The notes under the pieces: model-generated | What the model was told of the DNA's origin: nothing | Seen by the model: only the letters and a program-made list of their open reading frames with translations | Database searches by the model: none | Assembly: GCF_013004065.1 (NCBI RefSeq) | Contig: NZ_CP053084.1 | Coordinates: 2,914,001 to 2,978,000, forward strand | Length of the DNA: 64,000 nt | Direction of reading: 5' to 3' | Origin: Limnobacter sp. SAORIC-580 | GTDB taxonomy: Bacteria; Pseudomonadota; Gammaproteobacteria; Burkholderiales; Burkholderiaceae_B | Part shown: positions 8,651-16,719 of the stretch, in pieces | Layout of the letters: each line of letters begins with the position of its first letter | Numbering within the stretch: position 1 is the stretch's first letter | Position numbers and translations under genes: made by a program

Positions 8651-9765
8651 GAAGCGCGTTTCAACAGCGGGGCTATTCATTGTTTGCACTGTTAACTTTG
8701 ATTTTAATGCTGGGATTTGCCACCCTTGAATTTCGTAACAATCAAGCTTTCAGGCAAGGGCTTTTGCTTCAACAAAAGGCCCGTGAAACCCAAACACTTG
8801 AACAAATTCGAGCCAGCCTGTTGGGCTTCGCTTCCAGCCAGGGTTTGCACAGTCAAAGTCATTTGGGCCACCTTCCTTGCCCAGCGATTCAACCGGGCGA
8901 ACCTGCGCAAACCACTTGTTTGAACAAGCCCTGGGGCTACCTGCCCGTTCATAGCAAAGTTGCCATCAACTATCTGAACGCAGGGGTTGATGCGCGCTTC
9001 AACGAACTGGAGCCATCAACCAACATGCAATGGCAGTACGCTGTTTCAAGCCAGTTGATTCAACCGAACGCTTTGGGCTGGAGTCGTTGGGTGAACTACG
9101 CCAAACCCACAATTCAAATTCGAATTCCCGCTGAGAATAATCTCATCAAAACAAACATCGTTGCGGTGGTCGCAAAAAGCGTTACACCCACCGCAGAACA
9201 TCAGTACGACATTTCCTCCCCTTATGTTTTGCTTCACCTGAGTGAATTACGAACCCACATGAACCGGGTTCAACAGCATCAACTCAAAAGCACACTGAAT
9301 GCATGGCAACAACTCAACCCGCAATTCAACGCAAGCACAGGTGCCCATGAAAACATGGTGCTTGCTGACCCGTTTTCTCAGCTGTATCAACCCATTGACT
9401 CAGGTTGCCAATGCCGCTGCACAAAAACGCGCTGCAGTTGCCATTGCCAAAATGCAGGCAACTGGATATCGCCAGCTTCATGCCTGGACAACAATCCAAA
9501 CTGCACAAGCCAAAACGCACAAACGGATTGCACCAGCCTGGCCAACCAGCCCTGCACATTCAACGGCCCGGCCCGCATGAAAAACCTGTGGCCAGTCAGC
9601 CACTTCGAACCCATCGCCGCCATCAACAAATCATGCCGTCCCATTCACAGCAACCAGTGCCCGCTGAGCCAAAACAGCACGGCTTGCACCTGTCACTTTT
9701 CCTGGCCCGACAACACCTTGCCCAGTCTCAATCAATTCAGTTTCAAACTGACAGGCACACCATGA
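8647..9765 (+). CDS. Large cysteine-rich prepilin-like protein
   Basis: A 372-residue protein with a class III-type prepilin leader: QQRG, then YSLFALLTLILMLGF as the hydrophobic stalk. Position +5 after the putative cleavage is Ala, not the Glu found in major pilins, as in tip-type (GspK-like) minor pseudopilins. Residues near 80-100 hold a LPCPA...C...WGYLP motif that the next gene shares. The C-terminal part is very rich in Cys: 14 cysteines between residues 254 and 349, including CQCRC and CSCHC clusters, which implies a disulfide-knotted or metal-binding domain outside the cytoplasm. The start overlaps the previous stop (ATGA). Confidence 0.7.
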   Translation: MRSAFQQRGYSLFALLTLILMLGFATLEFRNNQAFRQGLLLQQKARETQTLEQIRASLLGFASSQGLHSQSHLGHLPCPAIQPGEPAQTTCLNKPWGYLPVHSKVAINYLNAGVDARFNELEPSTNMQWQYAVSSQLIQPNALGWSRWVNYAKPTIQIRIPAENNLIKTNIVAVVAKSVTPTAEHQYDISSPYVLLHLSELRTHMNRVQQHQLKSTLNAWQQLNPQFNASTGAHENMVLADPFSQLYQPIDSGCQCRCTKTRCSCHCQNAGNWISPASCLDNNPNCTSQNAQTDCTSLANQPCTFNGPARMKNLWPVSHFEPIAAINKSCRPIHSNQCPLSQNSTACTCHFSWPDNTLPSLNQFSFKLTGTP

Positions 9766-10511
9766 ATTACCGACCACAATCCCTCACCGTCAAGGCGCGT
9801 GGTTTCATGCTGATTGAAGTCGCGCTTGTTGTGGTACTGATGGCCATTATTCTTGGGCCGGTGCTTCACCTCTTGGCCGGTCAGCGCGAGAAAGACAAAG
9901 TACTCGCGCACCTGGATTCACGGCAACGCATTCTTGAGGCCGTCGAAGGTTTTGTGCTGGCCACGGGCCGGCTGCCCTGCCCAGCAGGGCTTACCAACGG
10001 TGCCGAATTGCGCAGTGGCGACGCCTGCACTTACAAAGAAGGCTGGCTTCCAACTGCGACACTGGCAAGCTGGGGAATAAGTGGCCAGTGGAAAATGGCT
10101 GTGGCCACGCTGGAACAGGCCGGCGAGCCTGCACAGAATGCGCTGGTTTCGGCGCAACCTTTCGCACAACTGAGCCCGCAACAGTTAACCGAAATTGTCA
10201 TGGCTCCTTACACCGCCAACCACGCAATCGGTACCGGGCCATTGCCTGCCATTCATCTGTGTCAGCCTGTGCAAGGCCATTCAATTCCACCCAATGTGAA
10301 TTCAGGTTGCGGCGCGCACACCTTGCTGAACGCCACCACGGTTTGGCTTGCATATCCGGTTCACGACCTGGCCAACCAAAATCGGTACCAACAATTTTTT
10401 ATCAATCCCGATCAACCCGCAACCAACCCGGTCTGGCTCTCGTTTGAACGCCTGAACTGGCTTTGGATGAAACGCGGCGCACTCGACACACCACACATTC
10501 AGGAGAATTGA
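9762..10511 (+). CDS. Prepilin-like protein with LPCPA motif
   Basis: A 249-residue prepilin. The leader ends in KARG and the mature part begins FMLIEVALVVVLMAIIL, with the conserved Glu at +5. A GRLPCPAGL...C...EGWLP motif follows about 55 residues into the mature protein, parallel to the upstream prepilin. The ATG at 9762 overlaps the previous stop; an open frame extending upstream to 9405 lies inside the previous gene and is a shadow. A minor or major pilin role cannot be told apart from sequence. Confidence 0.75.
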   Translation: MNYRPQSLTVKARGFMLIEVALVVVLMAIILGPVLHLLAGQREKDKVLAHLDSRQRILEAVEGFVLATGRLPCPAGLTNGAELRSGDACTYKEGWLPTATLASWGISGQWKMAVATLEQAGEPAQNALVSAQPFAQLSPQQLTEIVMAPYTANHAIGTGPLPAIHLCQPVQGHSIPPNVNSGCGAHTLLNATTVWLAYPVHDLANQNRYQQFFINPDQPATNPVWLSFERLNWLWMKRGALDTPHIQEN

Positions 10512-10512
10512 A

Positions 10513-11157
10513 TTGACACATCCACGAAAACACCCTCAACGCGGATTTTCACTGTTGGAACTGGCCATTGCACTGGCCGTGCTGGCCATACTCGCTGGCG
10601 GAGTACTGAAAGGACGTGAGTTGTTGAACAGCGCCCGCGTACAAGCCACCATCACCGACATCGCCAATCTGGAAACTGCGTTGTCAGCTTTTCAGGCACG
10701 CTATTCAGCATTGCCCGGTGACTTTATTGCGGCAAGCGCAGCAGGACTTTCCAACAGCGGTGGCAACGGCAACGGGTTGATTGAAGGCGATGAAACCTGC
10801 AATGTATTTACGCATCTTCAGCTGTCTGGCTTTATTCAAGGCGATTTCACTGGCGGCAGTGATGAATCGGGCAACTGCACTGCAAGCAGCACCATGGGCA
10901 ACCAGTTCAGTGGCCAATACCTGCTCAGCAATCAGCTGCAAGGCCCCAACTCCCGGGAAAATGCAATGGCCTTGCTGATCGGCGAAACCATTCCGGTTGC
11001 CCAACTTGCGGAAATTGATCGCAAACTCGATGATGGCAACCCCTTGCGCGGTGCTGTGCAAGTGCTCCGTGGCGAAGAAGATCTGTGCACGACCGAAGCT
11101 GGTCAGTGGGACGAAGCCCAAGGCGCTGATTGCGCGGCGCTCTACATTATTCGTTAA
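10513..11157 (+). CDS. Prepilin-like protein, probable major pilin or pseudopilin
   Basis: A 214-residue protein with leader HPQRG and mature start FSLLELAIALAVLAILAGG (Glu at +5), then a long helix and a YSALPGD motif common in type II/IV pseudopilins. Two cysteine pairs are present (CNV...GNC and LCTT...DCA). The start is TTG, one base after the previous stop, supported by AGGAG eight bases upstream. It is the last gene of the operon; no prepilin peptidase, PilM or retraction ATPase follows. Confidence 0.75.
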   Translation: MTHPRKHPQRGFSLLELAIALAVLAILAGGVLKGRELLNSARVQATITDIANLETALSAFQARYSALPGDFIAASAAGLSNSGGNGNGLIEGDETCNVFTHLQLSGFIQGDFTGGSDESGNCTASSTMGNQFSGQYLLSNQLQGPNSRENAMALLIGETIPVAQLAEIDRKLDDGNPLRGAVQVLRGEEDLCTTEAGQWDEAQGADCAALYIIR

Positions 11158-11166
11158 AAAACCCGC

Positions 11167-13167
11167 TTAACGCCCCATGGACTTGCGGCCAAGAATGATG
11201 GCCTCCGCCAGGCTCAATGCATCCGGCTGACCTTTCAGCACCAGAATATCTCCCGACTCCAACTGCGTGTCGGGGGAAGGGTCTCCACCCCGAATGCCGC
11301 GCCTGCGAATCGCACTGACTTCAATATCCAGATCGAGAATACCCAACTCGGCCAGGCTTTTGCCCACGCCACTGGCCCCCGGTTCCACGAACACGGAATG
11401 CAAACGGACCCATTGGTTCTCAGGTGTGTCCGCCTCGTCGTCTACGCCACGAAACACCCCCCGAAACATTTGATAACGCGATTCACGAATGGCTCGAATT
11501 TGCTTGACAACCCGCGAAACAGGCACACCCAACAGCATCAAGGCCTGAGAACCCAACATCAAACTGCCTTCAAGAATTTCAGGCACCACTTCGGTGGCGC
11601 CAGCCGCGGTCAGTTTTTCCAAATCACTTTCATCGTAGGTGCGCACCACCACCGGCACGTTGGGCGCCAAGGCACGCACCGCAGTCAGCACTTTTTCAGC
11701 AGACTTGAATTCCGCAAAGGTAACCACGACACAAGAGGCCCGCAGCAAACCGGCGGCAACCAGTGTTTCACGTTTCGCAGCATCGCCAAACACCACCGAA
11801 TCGCCAGCGGCAGTGGCTTCACGAATACGGTCTGGATCCAGATCCAAGGCCACATAATCCAGATCTTCACGGTCCAGCAACCTCGCCAGGTGCTGTCCAC
11901 TGCGGCCGAAACCGCAAATCAGCACATGTTTGGTCGTCGCAAGGCTTTTCTGGGCAATTTGGTGCAACTCAAGCGACTTTTGCAACCATTCCTGGCTGGA
12001 AAAGCGCAATACGATTCGGTCTGCGTGTTGAATCATGAAGGGTGCCGCCAACATGGAAAGCACCATGCTTGCCGTAATGGTTTGTAACCAGGGGTCAGGT
12101 ACCAAAGCAAAACCAGCCGAGCCCGTGTTGGCCAGCAACACGAAACCAAATTCACCGGCCTGCGCCAGGTAAATACCGGTTCTCATGGCGGTGCCCATGT
12201 TGGCACCGAAAATTCGAGCCAGTGCAGCAATCAACACCAGCTTGGCCAACACGGGAAGTACGGCCAGCAAAATAACCCAGTACCAATTCTGCATGACCAC
12301 TTCCGGATTCAGCAGCATGCCAGTGGTCACGAAGAACAGGCCCAACAGCACATCCCGGAAGGGTTTGATGTCTTCTTCCACCTGGTGTTTGTATTGGGTC
12401 TCTGCAATCAGAATGCCCGCCACAAACGCACCGAGTGCCAGCGACAGTTCAGCCAGTTCGGTCAGCCAAGCCAGGCCCAGGGTAATCAGCAGCACATTCA
12501 GCACAAACAATTCCTGCGACTTGCTGCGGGCCACGAAAGTCATCCACCAGTTCATCATGCGCTGGCCAAACACCAACATCAGCCCCAGCACCAGCGCCGC
12601 CTTCACCACCGCCAGGCTCAAAGTCACAGTAAGGTTCTCGGCCCCCTGCCCCAGCGCGGGAATGATAATGAGCAGCGGCACCACGGCCAAATCCTGGAAC
12701 AACAAAATTCCCATGATCTGGCGTCCATGGGGGGAATCAAGTTCAAGCCGCTCGGACAACAATTTGCTGACAATTGCAGTGGAAGACATGGCTGCTGCCC
12801 CCGCCAGCACAAAGGCAGTACTCAGTGGAACTTCCAGAAAATAACCAGCCAGCACACCCAGGCCCATCACGCCCAGCATGGTCAGCCCCACTTGCGCCAA
12901 CCCCAGGCCAAACACCACACGGCGCATGGCATGCAATTTCGGCAAACTGAACTCAAGACCAATTGAAAACATCAGAAAAACAACGCCAAATTCAGCCAAG
13001 TGGCGGGTTTCGGGTGTGTCGGGCACGATGCCGAACGAATATGGACCAATCAGCGTGCCCGCAAACAGATAGCCCAGCATGGCGGGCAGCTTCCAGTGAC
13101 GGAACAGCGAGACCGCCAACACGGCGACCAGCATGAGAATCAAAGACAGCTCTAGAGCGTTAGGCAC
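11167..13167 (-). CDS. CPA2-family K+/H+ antiporter with RCK domains (KefB/KefC/YbaL-like)
   Basis: A 666-residue membrane protein. Residues 1-385 form the Na+/H+ exchanger (CPA2) domain with about 12 helices, including LAEFGVVFLMFSIGLEFS and ILLFQDLAVVPL, the ion-site region. A TrkA-N (RCK) domain with the nucleotide-binding turn ICGFGRSGQH follows at about 410-530, then a TrkA-C domain at about 575-660 with DPSPDTQLESGDILVLKG. It probably exchanges K+ or Na+ for H+, gated by NAD(H) or another ligand. It is convergent with the pilus operon. Confidence 0.85.
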   Translation of the reverse strand: MPNALELSLILMLVAVLAVSLFRHWKLPAMLGYLFAGTLIGPYSFGIVPDTPETRHLAEFGVVFLMFSIGLEFSLPKLHAMRRVVFGLGLAQVGLTMLGVMGLGVLAGYFLEVPLSTAFVLAGAAAMSSTAIVSKLLSERLELDSPHGRQIMGILLFQDLAVVPLLIIIPALGQGAENLTVTLSLAVVKAALVLGLMLVFGQRMMNWWMTFVARSKSQELFVLNVLLITLGLAWLTELAELSLALGAFVAGILIAETQYKHQVEEDIKPFRDVLLGLFFVTTGMLLNPEVVMQNWYWVILLAVLPVLAKLVLIAALARIFGANMGTAMRTGIYLAQAGEFGFVLLANTGSAGFALVPDPWLQTITASMVLSMLAAPFMIQHADRIVLRFSSQEWLQKSLELHQIAQKSLATTKHVLICGFGRSGQHLARLLDREDLDYVALDLDPDRIREATAAGDSVVFGDAAKRETLVAAGLLRASCVVVTFAEFKSAEKVLTAVRALAPNVPVVVRTYDESDLEKLTAAGATEVVPEILEGSLMLGSQALMLLGVPVSRVVKQIRAIRESRYQMFRGVFRGVDDEADTPENQWVRLHSVFVEPGASGVGKSLAELGILDLDIEVSAIRRRGIRGGDPSPDTQLESGDILVLKGQPDALSLAEAIILGRKSMGR

Positions 13168-13194
13168 GTTTAATGCTTAGGAAGTGGAGAGAAT

Positions 13195-13215
13195 TGGCAC
13201 GCGCTTTGCTATACT
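13195..13215 (+). promoter_or_regulatory. Overlapping sigma-54 (-24/-12) and extended -10 promoter before kdsD
   Basis: TGGCAC at 13195-13200, five bases, then TTGC at 13206-13209 matches the sigma-54 consensus with the required GG-10-GC spacing. The same stretch holds an extended -10 (TGCTATACT, 13207-13215) with no good -35 box. Both would start transcription near 13221. The downstream operon contains rpoN itself. Confidence 0.55.
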
Positions 13216-13273
13216 GCCCTGAAAAGAGCACAGCCTCAAGCACCTTCGTTGCTTAAGTCTATCAGGGTCTACC

Positions 13274-14266
13274 ATGTCAAAAACACCGTCGAATAATGAC
13301 AAACACGATTTTCTGGCCATGGCCAGGGAAGCGCTGGCCATTGAAGCCCAAGCGGTCTTGGCTCTGTCCGAGCGCTTGAATGATCAGTTCAGCCAGGCAA
13401 CCACCGCAATATTGAATTGCAAGGGTCGAGTCATTTTGGTCGGCGTGGGCAAGTCGGGCCTGATTGCCAAAAAAATTGCAGCCACTTTTGCCAGTACCGG
13501 TACTCCCTCCTTTTTCGTACATGCCACTGAGGCGTCCCACGGCGATTTGGGCATGATCACCCAAGAAGACGTTGTTATTGCCCTGTCTAACTCAGGAAAC
13601 ACCGAGGAACTGGTGGCGGTATTGCCAGCCATTGCACGCCGCGGGGCAAAAATAGTCGCCATGACCGGCAAACTCGATTCAGCACTCGCCCGTCAGGCCG
13701 ATTTGGTACTGGACTGCGGCGTTGAAAAGGAAGCCTGCCCCCTGAATTTGGCCCCAACCGCCAGTACAACAGCGGCATTGGCCCTGGGCGATGCCCTTGC
13801 CGTGGTGGTGTTGAAGGCGCGAGGTTTCAGCGAAGAAGACTTCGCCCTGTCGCATCCTGGTGGCAGCCTGGGCCGCAAATTGTTGACCCATGTCAGCGAT
13901 GTCATGCGCAAAGGCGACCGAATTCCCACCGTGGCGCCATCAGCCAGTATTTCCAATGCCATTCTGGAAATTACCAAAAAAGGCTTGGGAATGACTGCCG
14001 TGGTCGGGGCCAACAACAAGCTGCTGGGCGTTTTTACCGACGGTGACCTGCGCCGCCTGATCGAACAGGGTCTGGATTTGCGGGGCTTGCTGGTGAGTGA
14101 AGTCATGAACAGTGCACCCAAATGCATTTCACCTGACAAGCTGGCCGTAGAGGCAGTTCGCATGATGGAGGTCAGCCACATTAGCCAAGTGGTGGTCACG
14201 GACGAGCAAGGTCATATCGTTGGCGCCCTGAATTTCCATGACCTGTTTGAAGCCAAGGTGGTGTAA
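13274..14266 (+). CDS. kdsD: D-arabinose 5-phosphate isomerase (KdsD)
   Basis: Converts ribulose 5-phosphate to arabinose 5-phosphate, the first step to Kdo for LPS. The 330-residue protein has an N-terminal SIS domain (about 45-170) with GVGKSGLIAKKIAATFASTGTPS and the HATEASHGDLGM segment, then two CBS domains (about 210-330) with TKKGLGMTAVVG and GVFTDGDLRR. Normal family length. It is the first gene of the kdsDC-lptCAB-rpoN operon. Confidence 0.97.
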   Translation: MSKTPSNNDKHDFLAMAREALAIEAQAVLALSERLNDQFSQATTAILNCKGRVILVGVGKSGLIAKKIAATFASTGTPSFFVHATEASHGDLGMITQEDVVIALSNSGNTEELVAVLPAIARRGAKIVAMTGKLDSALARQADLVLDCGVEKEACPLNLAPTASTTAALALGDALAVVVLKARGFSEEDFALSHPGGSLGRKLLTHVSDVMRKGDRIPTVAPSASISNAILEITKKGLGMTAVVGANNKLLGVFTDGDLRRLIEQGLDLRGLLVSEVMNSAPKCISPDKLAVEAVRMMEVSHISQVVVTDEQGHIVGALNFHDLFEAKVV

Positions 14267-14805
14267 TGGATCAATCGACCGACCGCGAACCCACTGCTGC
14301 CCAAGCCGCAGCACAAATCAAACTGATGGGCTTTGATGTGGATGGAACCCTGACCGATGGCGGGCTGTACTTCGGCAATGAAGGCGAGGTTATGAAACGC
14401 TTTAGTGTGTTTGATGGCCAAGGCCTTCGACTGCTGATGGACCATGGCATCAAGGTGATCTGGATTACTGCGCGCTCGAGCACCATTGTAGAAAAACGCG
14501 CCAAAGACCTTGGCATCTACCAGTTGGTTCAAGGCTGTAAAACCAAGCTTCAAGCCTACGATGAAATTCGCCAACTGCTTGGATTGGACTGGATCGAATG
14601 CGGCTTTTTTGGAGACGATTGGCCCGATTACCCGGTGCTTCAACAGGTTGCCCTGGCTGCCACCACCCAGCACTCCCCGGCGGCCATGAAAAACGCAGCC
14701 AACTGGATTAATACACGCCCCCCCGGCGATGGTGCTGCCCGGGAATTGTGTGACTTCATTTTGAGTCATCAAGCTGGCTATCAAAACCCCTGGGAAGCAT
14801 CGTGA
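14266..14805 (+). CDS. kdsC: Kdo-8-phosphate phosphatase (KdsC)
   Basis: HAD-superfamily phosphatase that releases Kdo from Kdo 8-phosphate. The 179-residue product has HAD motif I in FDVDGTLTDG near residue 23, motif II in ITARSS, and motif IV in FFGDDWPDYPVL. No cap domain, as expected for the tetrameric KdsC type. It starts one base inside the kdsD stop (TAATG). Confidence 0.97.
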   Translation: MDQSTDREPTAAQAAAQIKLMGFDVDGTLTDGGLYFGNEGEVMKRFSVFDGQGLRLLMDHGIKVIWITARSSTIVEKRAKDLGIYQLVQGCKTKLQAYDEIRQLLGLDWIECGFFGDDWPDYPVLQQVALAATTQHSPAAMKNAANWINTRPPGDGAARELCDFILSHQAGYQNPWEAS

Positions 14806-15389
14806 AACCAGTGAGTGCTTTTTTCAATCTGCTTTCGCAGTTCATACCGCTGCTGCTGACGTTCGCACTCGCCGCCACCTCGTATTGGTTTGCCATTCAG
14901 TCTGAACTGAGCCTGTTTAGCGCCAGCGGCAAAAGCGACCCCACCAGCAGCGACTATTACTTGCGCAATTTCTCGGTACAAAGCCATGACCTGGCCGAAA
15001 ACAAATATTCGATCATTCGCAGCAAGGAAGCCGAACACATCCCACAAGGCAACGTCTGGAACATCACCGAGCCCGAACTGGAACAGTTTGAATCAGGCAA
15101 CGGCATGGTAAAAGGCAACGCCCAAAAAGGCGTTTACCTGCTCGACACCGACGAAATTTTCTTGCGGGACAACGTGGTGGTGACCAGTCAAAACGAAGGG
15201 CTACTGACCACCATGAAATCTGAAGAAATACGAATCGACAATATCACCAACGAAATTTCAACCGACAAGAATGTGCTGGTCACCCGGCCTGGCCAACGGT
15301 TTGAAGCACAGGGTGCCACACTGAACAACGACACTGGCGAGTTGACTGCCCAAGGGTCAATCAAGTTTCGCATAGAGGCCAAACGATGA
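14802..15389 (+). CDS. lptC: LptC, LPS transport bitopic protein
   Basis: A 195-residue protein with one N-terminal helix (about 10-28) and a periplasmic beta-jellyroll containing DYYLRNFSV and the GNAQKGVYLLDTDEIFLRDNVVV repeat-like block. LptC receives LPS from LptBFG and passes it to LptA. The GTG start overlaps the kdsC stop (GTGA), indicating coupled translation. Sequence is weakly conserved in this family; the kdsC-lptC-lptA-lptB order supports the call. Confidence 0.93.
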   Translation: MKPVSAFFNLLSQFIPLLLTFALAATSYWFAIQSELSLFSASGKSDPTSSDYYLRNFSVQSHDLAENKYSIIRSKEAEHIPQGNVWNITEPELEQFESGNGMVKGNAQKGVYLLDTDEIFLRDNVVVTSQNEGLLTTMKSEEIRIDNITNEISTDKNVLVTRPGQRFEAQGATLNNDTGELTAQGSIKFRIEAKR

Positions 15390-15955
15390 AACGCTCCACC
15401 TGGATTTCCCTCGCACTGGCTGCGCCTGCACTGGCACTAGGGGTTTGCGCGCAAGCACTGGAATCTGACAAACAACAACCCACCACCATCGACGCCAACC
15501 AGATGACTTACAACGAAAAGTCAAACGTGAACGTGTTCACCGGCAATGTGCTGTTGACGCGTGGAAGTTTGGTGATTCGCGGCGACAAATTGACACTGAC
15601 CGAACGCAGTGACGGTACCCAGTTCGCCACTGTGGAAGGAAAACCTGCCCGCTTCAAACAGCAGCGTGATTCGGAGAAGCCCAATGAAGTACTGCTGATC
15701 AACGGCACTGGCAACACCATTGAATTCGACGGCAATAAATCGATCGTGACATTGACCGGTGCAGCCAGCATTCAAAAAAGCACCAATGGTCAGCTCACTG
15801 AATCAATCTCGGGTACCAAAATTACGTACGAGCAAAACACAGAATTCCTGAATGTGGTGGGAACACCCAACAGCAGTGGTTCCTCACGCGTACAGGCAGT
15901 GATCAAACCAAAAACCCAAGAGACTGAGCCCGCGCCCAAAGGGGGCAGCAAGTGA
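15386..15955 (+). CDS. lptA: LptA, periplasmic LPS bridge protein
   Basis: A 189-residue protein with a cleavable signal peptide (cut near VCAQA) and an OstA/LptA domain of beta strands beginning [15 protein letters not shown]. It forms the periplasmic bridge between LptC and LptD. The start overlaps lptC by four bases. The C-terminal 20 residues ([16 protein letters not shown]) are polar and probably disordered. Confidence 0.95.
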   Translation: MKRSTWISLALAAPALALGVCAQALESDKQQPTTIDANQMTYNEKSNVNVFTGNVLLTRGSLVIRGDKLTLTERSDGTQFATVEGKPARFKQQRDSEKPNEVLLINGTGNTIEFDGNKSIVTLTGAASIQKSTNGQLTESISGTKITYEQNTEFLNVVGTPNSSGSSRVQAVIKPKTQETEPAPKGGSK

Positions 15956-16707
15956 GCAACACCCCCGCACACACCCTGACAGGACAAGGACGGCTTCAAG
16001 CGCTTAGCCTACGCAAAGCCTACCGCAGCAAACGCGTGATTGAAGATGTGTCGCTGCACGTGGACACAGGCGAGGTGGTCGGCCTGCTGGGCCCCAACGG
16101 CGCTGGCAAAACCACCTGCTTTTACATGATTGTGGGTTTGGTCAGTGCCGACGAAGGCAACATTTGCCTGGAAGGCCGCGACATCACCTTGCAACCCATT
16201 CACGAGCGCGCACGCGCAGGGCTTTCTTATCTTCCTCAGGAAGCCTCCGTGTTTCGCAAACTGACTGTGGAAGACAACATTCGCGCAGTGCTTGAAATCA
16301 ATCCACCCAGAGACAAAACGGTGGATCAGGCTGTCGAAGATTTGCTGAACGACCTTCAAATTGCGCACATTCGCACCTCACTTGCCGCCTCGCTCTCGGG
16401 TGGCGAACGCCGCCGCCTTGAAATTGCGCGTGCGCTGGGTAGCCAACCTCGCTTCATTTTGCTGGATGAGCCCTTCGCAGGCGTAGACCCGATTGCCGTG
16501 CTGGAAATTCAACGCATTGTTGCCTTCTTGAAATCCAAGGGCATCGGCGTGTTGATCACCGACCACAATGTGCGCGAAACCCTGGGGATTTGCGATCGTG
16601 CCTACATCATCAGCGCAGGCCGCGTGCTGGCCTCGGGCAGTCCCGAGCAAATTGTAAAAAACGACGATGTACGCCGCGTGTACCTCGGCGAACACTTCCG
16701 GATGTAA
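15952..16707 (+). CDS. lptB: LptB, LPS transport ATPase
   Basis: ABC ATPase that powers LPS extraction from the inner membrane with LptFG. 251 residues; Walker [10 protein letters not shown] near residue 45, Q-loop in [10 protein letters not shown], signature [15 protein letters not shown], Walker [14 protein letters not shown] and switch H in [10 protein letters not shown]. The GTG start overlaps the lptA stop. About 10 extra N-terminal residues are present compared with the E. coli form. Confidence 0.97.
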   Translation: MSNTPAHTLTGQGRLQALSLRKAYRSKRVIEDVSLHVDTGEVVGLLGPNGAGKTTCFYMIVGLVSADEGNICLEGRDITLQPIHERARAGLSYLPQEASVFRKLTVEDNIRAVLEINPPRDKTVDQAVEDLLNDLQIAHIRTSLAASLSGGERRRLEIARALGSQPRFILLDEPFAGVDPIAVLEIQRIVAFLKSKGIGVLITDHNVRETLGICDRAYIISAGRVLASGSPEQIVKNDDVRRVYLGEHFRM

Positions 16708-16719
16708 AGCTGAACACCC

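Noticed and set aside
9405..9761. Upstream extension of the 249-residue prepilin frame
   Set aside because: It lies inside the Cys-rich prepilin gene, and the prepilin leader begins at 9762 on the overlapping stop.
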